A DNA stretch of 64,000 nt from Haemophilus parainfluenzae (GCF_003252795.1 NZ_QEPQ01000001.1:434001-498000), one strand, 5' to 3'; shown: positions 46,959 through 56,209, counted from the first letter of the stretch. Made by a program: numbers and translations. Notes: a model not told the origin generated them from the sequence alone.

Positions 46959-47759
46959 ATGAATCCAATGTTAAATATCGCTATTCGTGCGGCACGAAGA
47001 GCGGGCAACGTGATTGCTAAAAACTATGAGCGCCGTGATGACATCCAAACAAGTAAAAAAGGTATTAATGATTATGTGACCAGCGTCGATAAAGCCGCTG
47101 AAGCAGAGATCATTGAAATCATTCAAAAATCTTATCCTGATCACACAATTATCAGTGAAGAACGTGGTGCATTAGAAGGCAAAGACAGTGATATTCAATG
47201 GGTAATTGATCCACTAGATGGCACAACCAACTTCGTAAAAGGTTTGCCACATTTCTCCGTTTCTATTGCTATCCGTGTAAAAAACCGTACCGAAGTGGGT
47301 GTGGTTTACGATCCTATTCGTAATGAATTATTCACTGCTGTGCGTGGTGAAGGCGCAAAATTAAATGAAGTGCGTTTACGTGTAGATAGCCAAAATGAAC
47401 TTAACGGGGCAATTTTAGCCACCGGTTTCCCATTCAAACAACCAAGTTTGATGCCAACTCAATTTGCCATTATGAATAACTTAATTGATGAAGCAGCTGA
47501 TTTCCGTCGTACAGGTTCTGCCGCATTAGACCTTTGCTATGTGGCTTCTGGTCGCGTTGACGGTTATTTCGAAATGGGCTTAAAACCTTGGGATTGCGCA
47601 GCGGGTGATTTAATCGTGCGTGAAGCTGGCGGTTTAGTGTGTGATTTCAATGCGGGTCATGGCTATTTACGCTCAGGCAACATCGTGGCTGCTCCAGCGC
47701 GTATTCTAAAAGAAATGCTAAATAAAATTCAGCCTTGCCTAACTGAACAAGTGAAGTAA
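46959..47759 (+). CDS. suhB: Inositol-1-monophosphatase (SuhB)
   Basis: 266 residues (E. coli 267). Metal sites: EERGALEG near 67, IDPLDGTTNFVKGLPHFSVSIA near 84-105 and PWDCAAGDLIVREAGG near 210. Hydrolyses inositol phosphates and, in E. coli, also takes part in rRNA antitermination complexes. Divergent from comN; ends at a dyad terminator shared with bioB. Confidence 0.96.
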   Translation: MNPMLNIAIRAARRAGNVIAKNYERRDDIQTSKKGINDYVTSVDKAAEAEIIEIIQKSYPDHTIISEERGALEGKDSDIQWVIDPLDGTTNFVKGLPHFSVSIAIRVKNRTEVGVVYDPIRNELFTAVRGEGAKLNEVRLRVDSQNELNGAILATGFPFKQPSLMPTQFAIMNNLIDEAADFRRTGSAALDLCYVASGRVDGYFEMGLKPWDCAAGDLIVREAGGLVCDFNAGHGYLRSGNIVAAPARILKEMLNKIQPCLTEQVK

Positions 47760-47765
47760 GCCTCA

Positions 47766-47800
47766 ATAAAAAGTGCGGTGAATTTCACCGCACTTTTTTT
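47766..47800. terminator. Uptake-signal dyad terminator between suhB and bioB
   Basis: AAAAAGTGCGGTG, AATTT, CACCGCACTTTTTTT: 13-base arms between convergent stops, T-run on both strands. Confidence 0.9.
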
Positions 47801-47804
47801 ATGA

Positions 47805-48821
47805 CTAATTTCTTTCGAGTGGCTTTCTATTTTCTTCCGTTTCCGGCTCAAGATCCAATTTAGCCATAAGAAGTTGATCGCCATCTTCTTCTGGGTTGCC
47901 TGTCACTAATAATTTATCGCCATAGAAAATGGAATTCGCTCCCGCCATAAAGCACATCGCTTGCATTTCTTCACTCATGCCTTGACGACCAGCAGAAAGA
48001 CGAACATAACTTTTCGGCATGGTAATACGCGCAACCGCAATGGTACGAACAAACTCTGTCCAATCTAGATCAGCCGCATCAGCCATTGGTGTACCTTCCA
48101 CTTTTACTAATTGGTTAATTGGCACGGACTCCGGCTGCGGATCAAGATTCGCCAGACTCGCAATAAGGCCTGCTCGCTCTTTACGGGTTTCATTCATCCC
48201 TACGATACCACCACAACAAACTTTTAAACCAGCATGACGCACTTTTCCTAATGTACTTAAACGATCATCAAAACGGCGTGTACCAATGACATTGTGATAA
48301 TTCTCTGGCGCGGTATCTAGATTGTGGTTGTAATAATCCAATCCTGCATCTTTTAACTCTTCCGCCATACCATCTTGCAACAACCCAAAGGTACCGCACG
48401 TTTCTAAGCCGATATCTTTTACCGCACGAATAACCGCCGTCACTTTTTCCATATCCTTTGGTTTTGGACCACGCCATGCTGCGCCCATACAAAAACGTCC
48501 TGCACCACGTGCTTTCGCAATTTTGGCTTTTTCAACAATTTCATCAATATCCAAGATCTGCTGATTTTGTACGCCTGTTTGATAACGTGCTGATTGTGGG
48601 CAATAACCACAATCCTCTGGACAGCCACCCGTCTTAATCGACATCAACGTCGATAACTGTATTGCACCAGGGTTGAAATGCTCTCGATGCACTTGAGCCG
48701 CACGATAGACTAATTCTAAAAAAGGTGTTTCAAATAACGCTTCGACTTTACAAACAGACCAATACTCTACTGAGGGGTGAGGTGTAATGGATGAAAGCTG
48801 TACTACATTTGTTGTGGTCAT
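47805..48821 (-). CDS. bioB: Biotin synthase
   Basis: 338 residues, radical SAM enzyme that inserts sulfur into dethiobiotin. Radical cluster CPEDCGYC (CxxxCxxC, near residue 67-74). Downstream are VKVCCGG-like [13 protein letters not shown] with [2Fe-2S]-ligand cysteines and [18 protein letters not shown] with the arginine ligand. The rest of the biotin genes are not nearby. ATG 48821 follows GAGGAAAATATA. I see no convincing BirA operator in the short upstream gap. Confidence 0.96.
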   Translation of the reverse strand: MTTTNVVQLSSITPHPSVEYWSVCKVEALFETPFLELVYRAAQVHREHFNPGAIQLSTLMSIKTGGCPEDCGYCPQSARYQTGVQNQQILDIDEIVEKAKIAKARGAGRFCMGAAWRGPKPKDMEKVTAVIRAVKDIGLETCGTFGLLQDGMAEELKDAGLDYYNHNLDTAPENYHNVIGTRRFDDRLSTLGKVRHAGLKVCCGGIVGMNETRKERAGLIASLANLDPQPESVPINQLVKVEGTPMADAADLDWTEFVRTIAVARITMPKSYVRLSAGRQGMSEEMQAMCFMAGANSIFYGDKLLVTGNPEEDGDQLLMAKLDLEPETEENRKPLERN

Positions 48822-48894
48822 TATATTTTCCTCGTTTAAGCTATGTCGCTTTTATTAAGTTGAGCATATTACTCTGCAATATGATAAAAAGAGA

Positions 48895-49524
48895 TCAGAT
48901 CACTTTGCCTTGATGAATTTCAATCACTCGATCAATATGCCGTTCAATTTCTTTGGGTTGATGTGTCACCAGTAACATGGTGAGCTTTTTTTCTTCACAT
49001 AATTGATCCATTAAATCCTGCATTTCAATGCGTAATTTAGGATCAAGGGCAGAAAAAGGCTCATCCAATAATAAAATGGGTTTATCTCGTAGCAAACAGC
49101 GTGCCAACGCCACTCGCTGTTTTTGTCCACCTGAAAGTGCGGTCGGTTTTCTCGTTAAAAAATCCTGTAAATTGACCGCCTTTGCGGCTTGTTCTACAAG
49201 TGCTTTTTCTTCTGCATTTAAGGCTAAATTCGGTTTTAAACCTAAAGCAATATTCTCTTCCACGGAAAGATGAGTAAAGAGATTATTTTCCTGAAATAAC
49301 ATGGAAACAGGGCGTTCAAAAGGTGCTGTTTTGGTATGATTTTCACCATTGAGCCAAATCTCGCCACTATCAGCATATTCAAATCCGGCAATTAAATTCA
49401 GCAAGGTACTTTTTCCTGCGCCACTTTCCCCAATAATAGCCACTTTTTCTTGCGCTTGAATCTGTAAATCAAACACCATCGGCATGGATTGATAATTGAA
49501 GACTACATTATTTAATTTAATCAT
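48895..49524 (-). CDS. thiQ: Thiamine ABC transporter ATP-binding protein
   Basis: 209 residues from ATG 49524 (site AGAAGGAACAAT); an upstream TTG in frame overlaps that site. Walker [10 protein letters not shown], signature [14 protein letters not shown], Walker B ILLLDEP, H-loop LVTHQPKE. ATPase for ThiP. Last gene of thiBPQ; its start overlaps the thiP end by 8 bases. Confidence 0.95.
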   Translation of the reverse strand: MIKLNNVVFNYQSMPMVFDLQIQAQEKVAIIGESGAGKSTLLNLIAGFEYADSGEIWLNGENHTKTAPFERPVSMLFQENNLFTHLSVEENIALGLKPNLALNAEEKALVEQAAKAVNLQDFLTRKPTALSGGQKQRVALARCLLRDKPILLLDEPFSALDPKLRIEMQDLMDQLCEEKKLTMLLVTHQPKEIERHIDRVIEIHQGKVI

Positions 49525-51121
49525 ATTGTTCCTTCTGCCCTTCAATAAACATAAATAACCCTAAGCATAAGCCCAATAAAATCAATGCCGTAACAGCCGC
49601 TTCTTGGCTTCGATATTGCCCGATTTGTTGATAAAGCAAATGAGGCAACGAAGTAAAATCAGGGCTACCAAATAAAGCTATTGCCGTAAAATCGCCGAGT
49701 GATAAGGTTGTCGCGAGTGCCAAAGCATATTTCAACGGGGCTTTTAGCAGCGGATATTCAATTAAATGAAAACGCTGCCAACCTGTAATATTCAGCGATA
49801 AACAGAGTTTTTCATAATATTGCATCGATTGATTCATCGGTGTATTAAGAATTTTGATAACAAATGGCAAGGCAGCCAAGGCATTGCAAACCGATACCAC
49901 TACAAATAAATGTCCTGCTGAAAAATCAATATCTTGTAACCAAAGGAATAGACCGACTGCTAAGACGATCGTCGGAATGGCTAAAATCATCATGCCCCCC
50001 GTTAAAATTAAGTGGGCTAATTTGGGGTGATATAACCATTGCAGCTGTCTTGAAAGCAATAATAAGAAAAATCCAAATAAGACCGATAAAATCCCTGCAG
50101 TCGGAGCCATGGTTAATGAATAAGCAAGCGACTTCCATAATTGTGGATTTTGCCAATAGTCAAATAATTGGGTCGCAGACAAACCTTGGAAAACAATATT
50201 GAATAAGGGACTTAAAATAAATAAGCACACCGAGAATAAGACAAAAACATATCCAAATTTGACCGCACTTGAAGAAGGCAAAACCCAGCGATAACGTTGT
50301 GAAATCTGCGTTTCAGGTGCTTTTGCCCAATATTGTGAAAGTGAAAATAACGCAAAACAAAACGCAAATTGTACAAGCGCAAAAAGTGCGGCTTTGGGTA
50401 AATCAAATTCAAAGAAAATGGCTTGGTAAATGGCAACTTCTAATGTGCTGTTTTGTGGCCCGCCACCCAGTGCCAAGACAATCGTAAAACTGGTGAAGCA
50501 CAGCATAAAAATCAATACAAAGGCTGACACGATTTGGCTTTTCAAATAAGGCCATTCAATTAAACGGAAAAATGTGAAACCTTTGATATTCAATTGTGCC
50601 GCAAGTTGGTGCTGTTCGGTCGGTACACTTTGCAAAGCCTGTAAACTCATTCGGGCTGCTAAGGGAATATTAAAAAATAAATGGGCAATGAGAATGCCGC
50701 TTAAACCATAAATGGATGGTTTCCATGAAATACCTAGGGTTTGCAGAAGTTGTGTTAGCCAACCGGCAGTGCCATAAATACCAATTAGACCGAAAATAGC
50801 CAGTAATGCCGGCAAAACAAATGTGAGGGAAAAAATGCGTAAAATGAGCGATTTGCCTTTGAAATCTAAATAGAAAAAAGCACGTGCAAATAACGTTCCA
50901 ATTATGCTAGAAAGCACGGCCGATAAGAATGCCTGCCAGATACTAAAAGCGATGACTTGATGCAAATAATCATCTTTTAAGAAATCAGATAAAGCATAAT
51001 CACTTCCTACTGAAAAAACCGCAGAAAGTGAAAATCCATAGAGTAAAACAATGAAAAAAATGACCGCACTTCCGCCCAAATAATGGCGAGGACGAAAATG
51101 CGGATGTTGCAATAAGCTCAT
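49517..51121 (-). CDS. thiP: Thiamine ABC transporter permease
   Basis: 534 residues, fused two-module permease with about twelve membrane segments and two binding-protein-dependent loops ([20 protein letters not shown] and [21 protein letters not shown]). Length matches E. coli ThiP (536). Imports thiamine and its phosphates. Second gene of the operon, 5 bases after thiB. Confidence 0.95.
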   Translation of the reverse strand: MSLLQHPHFRPRHYLGGSAVIFFIVLLYGFSLSAVFSVGSDYALSDFLKDDYLHQVIAFSIWQAFLSAVLSSIIGTLFARAFFYLDFKGKSLILRIFSLTFVLPALLAIFGLIGIYGTAGWLTQLLQTLGISWKPSIYGLSGILIAHLFFNIPLAARMSLQALQSVPTEQHQLAAQLNIKGFTFFRLIEWPYLKSQIVSAFVLIFMLCFTSFTIVLALGGGPQNSTLEVAIYQAIFFEFDLPKAALFALVQFAFCFALFSLSQYWAKAPETQISQRYRWVLPSSSAVKFGYVFVLFSVCLFILSPLFNIVFQGLSATQLFDYWQNPQLWKSLAYSLTMAPTAGILSVLFGFFLLLLSRQLQWLYHPKLAHLILTGGMMILAIPTIVLAVGLFLWLQDIDFSAGHLFVVVSVCNALAALPFVIKILNTPMNQSMQYYEKLCLSLNITGWQRFHLIEYPLLKAPLKYALALATTLSLGDFTAIALFGSPDFTSLPHLLYQQIGQYRSQEAAVTALILLGLCLGLFMFIEGQKEQYD

Positions 51122-51126
51122 TAATA

Positions 51127-52125
51127 CTATTTAGATAAGGCTTTTTGCCATTGATTGATCCAGCCTTTAAGCTGGTCACTTGTCACCTTCGTGGTATCTA
51201 AAATACGCATTGATTTTGCACGAGAATTAAGCGCATCAATATGACTTTCGATATTGGTTTCTACCACAGGTAACATCACATTATTTTTGGCAATATCCGC
51301 TTGAGCTTGCGGTGAAAGTAGGAAGCCTAAAAATTCATCCGCACAGGCATTATTACGGTTAGCAACTTTTGCTGCGACTTCAACTTGTAATACGCTCCCC
51401 TCTGCAAATTCCGTTGCCACATAATTGTCTTTTTGTTCAGAAAGAATATGGTAAATCGGCGAAGTATTTACGCTTAAAACCAGATCACCTTCGCCTTTTA
51501 AGAAGGCCCCATAAGACTCAGTCCAACCTTTGGTGACCGTGACCGTATGTTTAGAAAGGGTCTTCCAGGCATTTGCGACATCTGCTTCTGGATAAACTAC
51601 ATTCATCCAAAGTAATAAACCACGTCCAATACTGCTTGTACGCGGATCTTGATATAACACTTTAAGATCTTGACGCTCAACTAATTCTTTTAAGCTCTTT
51701 GGTGGATTAGTCAGTTTATTTTTATCATAAATAAACGCGTATTGTGCATAATCGAATGGTAAGAACGTGTGATTTTCCCATTTAATTGGTAAACGTAACT
51801 GGCTTAAATCCACTTTATTTGGCTCAAAAATATTGAGTTTTTGTGCATCCTCAATTTGATAACTATCTAAACCGAGCACTACATCCGCCTTAATTTTTTT
51901 ACCTTCTAGACGAACACGGTTAAACAAGGTGCCATTATTATCAAAAGCCACATAATTCAGCTTACATTGCGGGAATTGTTGTTCAAAAGCTGCTTTAACT
52001 TTTGGTCCAGCGCTCCAATCAGCACTAAATGAATCATAAGTATAAACATCTAATGTTTGAGGAGCTGCTTGTGCGAAAGCGGAAGCGGTAAAAAGTGCGG
52101 TTAAAATGGAAAGCGTTTTGTTCAT
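51127..52125 (-). CDS. thiB: Thiamine-binding periplasmic protein
   Basis: 332 residues with a signal peptide ending FAQAAPQ (about residue 20). Mature TLDVYTYDSFSADWSAGPKVKAAFEQQF is the ThiB signature (E. coli 327). Binds thiamine, TMP and TPP for ThiPQ. ATG 52125 has AAGGAG at 10 bases; that site and the start codon lie within a possible stem (see 52122-52167). The TPP aptamer upstream makes its expression thiamine-dependent. Confidence 0.96.
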   Translation of the reverse strand: MNKTLSILTALFTASAFAQAAPQTLDVYTYDSFSADWSAGPKVKAAFEQQFPQCKLNYVAFDNNGTLFNRVRLEGKKIKADVVLGLDSYQIEDAQKLNIFEPNKVDLSQLRLPIKWENHTFLPFDYAQYAFIYDKNKLTNPPKSLKELVERQDLKVLYQDPRTSSIGRGLLLWMNVVYPEADVANAWKTLSKHTVTVTKGWTESYGAFLKGEGDLVLSVNTSPIYHILSEQKDNYVATEFAEGSVLQVEVAAKVANRNNACADEFLGFLLSPQAQADIAKNNVMLPVVETNIESHIDALNSRAKSMRILDTTKVTSDQLKGWINQWQKALSK

Positions 52126-52167
52126 TATGCGTTCTCCTTATTTTTGCATAACGAAACAGCATAATGA
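52122..52167 (-). promoter_or_regulatory. Possible expression platform of the thiB riboswitch
   Basis: Read on the minus strand, TCATTATGC (52167-52159) and GCATAATGA (52130-52122) are perfect 9-base complements. The second arm contains the thiB start codon ATG and the loop contains the AAGGAG site (52139-52134). A shorter competing arm GTTATGC lies at 52152-52146. The stem would close the start codon; it begins 6 bases after the aptamer ends. Confidence 0.55.
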
Positions 52168-52171
52168 GATG

Positions 52172-52250
52172 ATTAGTTTCCTACGCCAGCATTATCTGTT
52201 TCAGGTTCACGGGTATTTCTCAGCCATTAATATAGGCACCCCGACTAACG
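52172..52250 (-). ncRNA. TPP riboswitch (thi box) of thiBPQ
   Basis: On the minus strand: GGGGTGCC, then GGCTGAGAAATACCC, GTGAACCTGA and GATAATGCTGGCGTAGGAAAC in the conserved order of the TPP aptamer. The P1 closing sequence TTAGT pairs with ACTAA at the two ends. The transcript continues into thiB, so thiamine diphosphate should lower transporter expression. Confidence 0.95.
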
Positions 52251-52352
52251 CAACGTAGTCTATCTTAAGGAAATTTAATCAACAAGTTATTTAATTTAAA
52301 AATGTTAATTCGATCACACTTTTCTATCTGGTTTATCATTTTTTGAGCAAAA

Positions 52353-52376
52353 GAAAACCTGCTAAAAAGCAGGTTT
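52353..52376 (-). terminator. Intrinsic terminator after grxD
   Basis: AAACCTGC, six-base loop, GCAGGTTT, then TTCTTTTG on the minus strand; it is 22 bases past the grxD stop. Confidence 0.75.
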
Positions 52377-52397
52377 ATCTTGATAATCGGTTATCAA

Positions 52398-52724
52398 TTA
52401 AGCTTGATGTTTAGCCGCTACTTCACTTAATAAAGTTTGAAGTTCACCCGCTTGATACATTTCTAAAATAATATCACAACCACCAATTAGCTCACCTTCT
52501 ACCCATAATTGTGGGAAAGTTGGCCAGTTTGCATAAGCCGGTAATTCAGCACGAATATCTGGGTGTTGAAGAATATCAACATAGCCGAAAGGCACTTTGC
52601 AATTCATTAATGCTTCAGATGCACGTGCAGAGAAACCACAAGAAGGTAATTTTGGTGAACCTTTCATGTAAATTAAAATTGGGTTTTCAGCGATTTGCTT
52701 TTTGATTTTGTCTAACGTTTCCAT
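52398..52724 (-). CDS. grxD: Monothiol glutaredoxin 4
   Basis: 108 residues. GSPKLPSCGFSARA contains the CGFS active site; later ADELP-like TFPQLWVEG and GGCDIILEMYQ bind glutathione. CGFS glutaredoxins carry [2Fe-2S] clusters with BolA proteins. Single gene ended by the hairpin at 52353-52376. Its position next to lemA and ompA resembles the H. influenzae HI1165-HI1164 order. Confidence 0.96.
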   Translation of the reverse strand: METLDKIKKQIAENPILIYMKGSPKLPSCGFSARASEALMNCKVPFGYVDILQHPDIRAELPAYANWPTFPQLWVEGELIGGCDIILEMYQAGELQTLLSEVAAKHQA

Positions 52725-52799
52725 AATGTTCCTTGTTCAAATAAGTCTGAATAGGGCGTTATTCTAGCATAAGATAGAACCTGAGTGAAAGGCTTGGTC

Positions 52800-53600
52800 T
52801 TACCAACTTCCACCCGCTCCACCGCCGCCGAAGCCACCGCCACCAAAACCACCACCGGAAGAACCACCTCCGCCGAAGCCACCACCAAATCCACCTCCAA
52901 AACCGGAGCCACCGCCATGACGACGAGAAATCGTACTTTGACGAATAATTTTATTCAGTTGGTCACGTTGATTCGGGCTAATATAGACTTCATCTTTGTG
53001 ATATTGGAACTCACCAAATAATACAATAGCAATAAACGCCAATACCATTAAGAATGGAATATACTTATCGAACGCATCTTCTTCAACTTGTGCTGCATCA
53101 AACTCGCCTTTACTTGCCGCAATAATTTGGTTTAAGCCATCATTAATACCTTGCGCATATTGGCCTTGTTTAAATTGTGGCAAAATTGCCGAACGGATGA
53201 CTTGCGATAAAAAAGCATCTGGCAAAACACCTTCTAAACCTTGCCCTGTTGCGATAAAGACTTTGCGATCATCCTTCGCTATCAGCATCAACACGCCATT
53301 GTTCAGATTTTTACGTCCAATGCCCCATTTATCACCTAAAGCAAAGGTATAATCAGCAATTTCATATTCGCCGGTTGTAGGAACCAAAACAACAGCGATT
53401 TGTGAACTCGTTTCTTTGCTATAAGCAATCAGTTTATTTTCTAAAATTTGCTTATGTTCTGATGAAAGTGTGTTAGTGTAATCGTTTATGTAATGGAAAG
53501 GATTTGGTGCAGGCGGAAATTCTGCCGCAACAACCATTTTAGCAAAAAAAACAAGGCTAAAAATAACCGCACTTTTCATAAAAGATAAAAGCTTAGCCAT
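52800..53600 (-). CDS. TPM-domain protein with glycine-rich tail (YgcG-like)
   Basis: 266 residues. Signal peptide and hydrophobic start (about 1-25, ending VVAAEFPP), TPM (DUF477) domain about 30-170 with LIAKDDRKVFIATGQGLEGVLPDAF, a membrane segment FLMVLAFIAIVLFG near 180, and a long Gly/Ser/Phe-rich C-terminus of about 40 residues. TPM domains are often found beside LemA proteins. The start overlaps the preceding TPM gene by 8 bases. Function not known. Confidence 0.85.
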   Translation of the reverse strand: MAKLLSFMKSAVIFSLVFFAKMVVAAEFPPAPNPFHYINDYTNTLSSEHKQILENKLIAYSKETSSQIAVVLVPTTGEYEIADYTFALGDKWGIGRKNLNNGVLMLIAKDDRKVFIATGQGLEGVLPDAFLSQVIRSAILPQFKQGQYAQGINDGLNQIIAASKGEFDAAQVEEDAFDKYIPFLMVLAFIAIVLFGEFQYHKDEVYISPNQRDQLNKIIRQSTISRRHGGGSGFGGGFGGGFGGGGSSGGGFGGGGFGGGGAGGSW

Positions 53601-54042
53601 TAATAATTACCTCATTCGATAATTCATTCACATCATTAGGCTGAATAGGGAAATGGCGAGATAAAATATCACTGATACGATCAATCGCATCCACAATGCC
53701 TTCTGTATAAGCTTTTTGTTTAAACTGCTCAATCATTAAATCGCATTGTAACTGCCAATAAGCCACATCAACAAATTGATGAATGCCTTTATCACCAACT
53801 ATTGCACAGAGATGATTTTTATATCCCACATAAATCAACACGGCATTTTGCGCTGCTGTCTTATGCATTTCCAGTTCGTCAAAGACTTCTAAAGCTCGTT
53901 CCATTGCGGACAGTTGTGCTGAAGCCTTTGGTACTTTGCGTTCAATATAAACACGTAACTCAGCCGAACTTAAGCTTTCGAGGCGACTAATCGCCGCCTC
54001 GATTTGCTTTTTATCTACTGGAATTCTGGAAAAGAATGGCAT
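53593..54042 (-). CDS. Short TPM-domain protein
   Basis: 149 residues, single TPM (DUF477) domain without signal or membrane segment. KKQIEAAISRLESLSSAELRVYIERK at the start, AQNAVLIYVGYKNHLCAIVGDKGIHQFVDVAYWQ in the middle. 9 bases after lemA and overlapping the second TPM gene by 8 bases, so the three genes form a tight lemA-tpm-tpm operon. Confidence 0.82.
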   Translation of the reverse strand: MPFFSRIPVDKKQIEAAISRLESLSSAELRVYIERKVPKASAQLSAMERALEVFDELEMHKTAAQNAVLIYVGYKNHLCAIVGDKGIHQFVDVAYWQLQCDLMIEQFKQKAYTEGIVDAIDRISDILSRHFPIQPNDVNELSNEVIING

Positions 54043-54051
54043 AGATAAACC

Positions 54052-54633
54052 TTAGTTAAAGTTTACAGTTGGTGCATTTTCAGCGCCAGTAGCTGATTTA
54101 AAGTAAGGTTTAGCTTTAAAACCAAAAATCATTGCTGCTAATTTAGTTGGGAATTGACGTACTTTTTCATTATAGATACGTGCAGCTTCATTAAATTTAT
54201 TACGAGCCACATTGATACGGTTTTCTGTACCTTCAAGTTGCGCTTGTAAGTTCATAAAACCTTCATTCGCTTTTAATTGTGGGTATTGTTCTACTGTAAC
54301 AAGTAAGCGTGATAGTGCTGAACCGACTTGATTTTGATTTTGTTGGAATTCGTTTAATTGTTCTTCTGTTAAATTAGACGGATCAATTTTAGTTTGTGTC
54401 GCTTTTGCACGCGCTTCGATTACATTAGTTAATGTCTGTTGTTCAAAATTAGCTTGACCTTTTACAGTATTCACTAAGTTTGGAATTAAATCAGCACGAC
54501 GTTGATAAGATGATTCAACATTTGCCCAAACAGAATCAATTTCAGTTTCTGCTTTTACTAAACCATTGTAGCTAGACACTAAGCCTAAACCTGCAGCAAT
54601 TGCGATAATAATCAAGATAATCCACTTTTTCAT
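54052..54633 (-). CDS. lemA: LemA-family protein
   Basis: 193 residues. N-terminal membrane segment IILIIIAIAAGLGLVSSYNGLV (about 5-26), then the LemA helical bundle with VWANVESSYQRRADLIPNLVNTVKG, EQNQNQ-type QNQVGSALSRLLVTVEQYPQLKAN and the C-terminal ARIYNEKVRQFPTKLAAMIFGFKAKPYF. Function unclear across bacteria; first gene of lemA-tpm-tpm. Transcribed leftward from just below the ompA terminator. Confidence 0.93.
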   Translation of the reverse strand: MKKWIILIIIAIAAGLGLVSSYNGLVKAETEIDSVWANVESSYQRRADLIPNLVNTVKGQANFEQQTLTNVIEARAKATQTKIDPSNLTEEQLNEFQQNQNQVGSALSRLLVTVEQYPQLKANEGFMNLQAQLEGTENRINVARNKFNEAARIYNEKVRQFPTKLAAMIFGFKAKPYFKSATGAENAPTVNFN

Positions 54634-54667
54634 TCAAAAATTCCTTCAATTTATAGGTTTAATTTAT

Positions 54668-54701
54668 ATAAGAAAAGACCTAAACCGAAGTTTAGGTCTT
54701 C
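54668..54701 (-). terminator. Intrinsic terminator after ompA
   Basis: AAGACCTAAAC, CGAA, GTTTAGGTCTT: an 11-base perfect stem; the minus strand continues TTTTCTTATA, about 36 bases after the ompA stop. Confidence 0.85.
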
Positions 54702-54735
54702 TAATGCTAATCCGTTAATGGATAACTAAATAAAA

Positions 54736-55809
54736 TTATTTAGTACCGTTAACTGCGATTTCAACACGACGGTCTGGTGCTAAACAAGCGATAAGCGCTT
54801 TACGACCTTTAACCGCGTCACAAGTAGAACCTGTAACTGGGTTAGCTTTACCGTGACCAACTGCAGAAATGTTTTGAGCTGGAACACCTTTAGCTACTAA
54901 GTAGTTAGCTACAGAGTCTGCACGACGTTGTGATAATTTCACGTTTGGTGCATCTTTACCGATACGGTCTGTATAACCAGCAACTGCTACGTTAGCGTTG
55001 TTGATTTGAGCGATTTCACCGTAGATACCGTCTAAAGTTGCTTTAGCTTGTGGTTTTAAGTTAGCTTTACCGAAAGCGAAAGTTACATCAGAACTTAAGT
55101 TGAAAGTTTTGCTTACAACTTCAGGTGCAACAACTGGAGCAGCACCTTGACCGAAGCGGTAAGATAAACCAGCGTTGATAGAACCGATCCATGGGTTGTA
55201 GTCTACAGAGCTGTTAGCTGTATCTTGAGTACGGAATTTACCCACGCGAGTTAACCATTGATATTCTAAACGTAATGCTAACTCTGGTAATGATGGTAAT
55301 GCATATTCAACACCTGCAGCGAACATACCAGAAGTACGTAAGCTATGACGACCGTCTGCGTGAACACGAGCACCACCGTTTGCTACATCATAGAATTTGT
55401 AGTCAGAACGAACTAATGCTACGCCAGCACGACCATAAACATCTAAACCTTCTAATGCAGAAGTTAAACCACCAAGATTGTAGCTACCTTTGAAGCTTAA
55501 GTGAGCACCATGGTTAGTGTGTTTGAAGTCAGTTTTACCTAAATCACGACCTTTAACACGACCAAAGTCATCATAGCCTAATTCTACCGCTAAACCTAAG
55601 TTATCACGGTTTAAGATTTGGTAACCACCAAACACACCGTAAGTAACAGAGTTACGGTGATAAGAACCTAAGTTGTCTTTGATACCATCATGGAAAGATG
55701 CTTGACCAACTTTAGCACCTGCATAGAAAGTATTTTCTTGTGGAGCTGCTTGAGCTACTGAAGCTGCTGCTAAACCAGCAACGACTAATGCGATTGCAGT
55801 TTTTTTCAT
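54736..55809 (-). CDS. ompA: Outer-membrane protein OmpA (P5 type)
   Basis: 357 residues. Signal peptide MKKTAIALVVAGLAAASVAQA, N-terminal eight-strand barrel (about 22-220, with NTFYAGAKVGQASFHDG), a short proline/valine linker APVVAPEVV, and the C-terminal peptidoglycan-binding OmpA domain with VAGYTDRIGKDAPNVKLSQRRADSVANYL and CDAVKGRKALIACLAPDRRVEI (disulfide pair). In Haemophilus this is adhesin P5. Codon use is highly biased, as expected for an abundant protein. Long leader of about 170 bases. Confidence 0.95.
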   Translation of the reverse strand: MKKTAIALVVAGLAAASVAQAAPQENTFYAGAKVGQASFHDGIKDNLGSYHRNSVTYGVFGGYQILNRDNLGLAVELGYDDFGRVKGRDLGKTDFKHTNHGAHLSFKGSYNLGGLTSALEGLDVYGRAGVALVRSDYKFYDVANGGARVHADGRHSLRTSGMFAAGVEYALPSLPELALRLEYQWLTRVGKFRTQDTANSSVDYNPWIGSINAGLSYRFGQGAAPVVAPEVVSKTFNLSSDVTFAFGKANLKPQAKATLDGIYGEIAQINNANVAVAGYTDRIGKDAPNVKLSQRRADSVANYLVAKGVPAQNISAVGHGKANPVTGSTCDAVKGRKALIACLAPDRRVEIAVNGTK

Positions 55810-55989
55810 TTTGATGTCCTCTATTTAGTCATCGTTATTAATAAGAAAAGTTTCCTTGTTTATTGTGAACTTTATAAAAAAGAAACACTCTAAACGTTGC
55901 TTAACTAGGGTTTTGAATTTGCCCTAACTTATCCTTTTGACAAATTCAATTCCTTTGCCATAGCCAAAGGAACGTTCAAAAGTATGGTT

Positions 55990-56017
55990 ATTATCCTATA
56001 AAAATACCAAAGATCAA
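55990..56017 (-). promoter_or_regulatory. ompA promoter
   Basis: On the minus strand TTGATC (56012-56017), 16 bases, GATAAT (55990-55995). It predicts a leader of about 170 bases before the ATG at 55809. Confidence 0.65.
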
Positions 56018-56082
56018 ACTTTTTTTGCCCTTTTTGGTTACTTTATAGACAAATAACCCCTAAAATGAACATTTGTTCACAA

Positions 56083-56109
56083 AAATCGGGTTACTTTTTA
56101 ACCCGATTT
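56083..56109 (-). terminator. Perfect hairpin between the divergent ompA and ydiJ genes
   Basis: AAATCGGGTTA, CTTTT, TAACCCGATTT: 11-base arms. On the minus strand it is followed by TTTTTGTG, so it would stop leftward transcription coming from ydiJ before the ompA promoter. No gene upstream on that strand needs it. Confidence 0.65.
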
Positions 56110-56209
56110 CTATTCTAACAAAAAATATCTTTTGTTGAAATCGACTTTTTTTTGAGCTTCATATATCATCAAATTCACTTTCTTCTCTATTATATAGGTG
56201 AGTGATTTT

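Larger units (their letters stand above)
55810..56209. promoter_or_regulatory. Divergent ompA-ydiJ control region
   Basis: Four hundred bases without a gene. It contains the ompA promoter TTGATC-16-GATAAT (minus, 55990-56017); a leader of about 170 bases with small inverted repeats (GAATTTG...CAAATTC near 55915-55954; CCTTTG...CAAAGG near 55952-55970); the near-palindrome TGAACATTTGTTCA (56066-56079); and a perfect hairpin at 56083-56109. The rest is AT-rich. I cannot name the ydiJ promoter with confidence. Confidence 0.6.

Noticed and set aside
52712-52918. Valine-rich frame over the glycine-rich tail of the TPM gene
   Set aside because: It is a frame-shifted reading of GGN repeats in the real gene.
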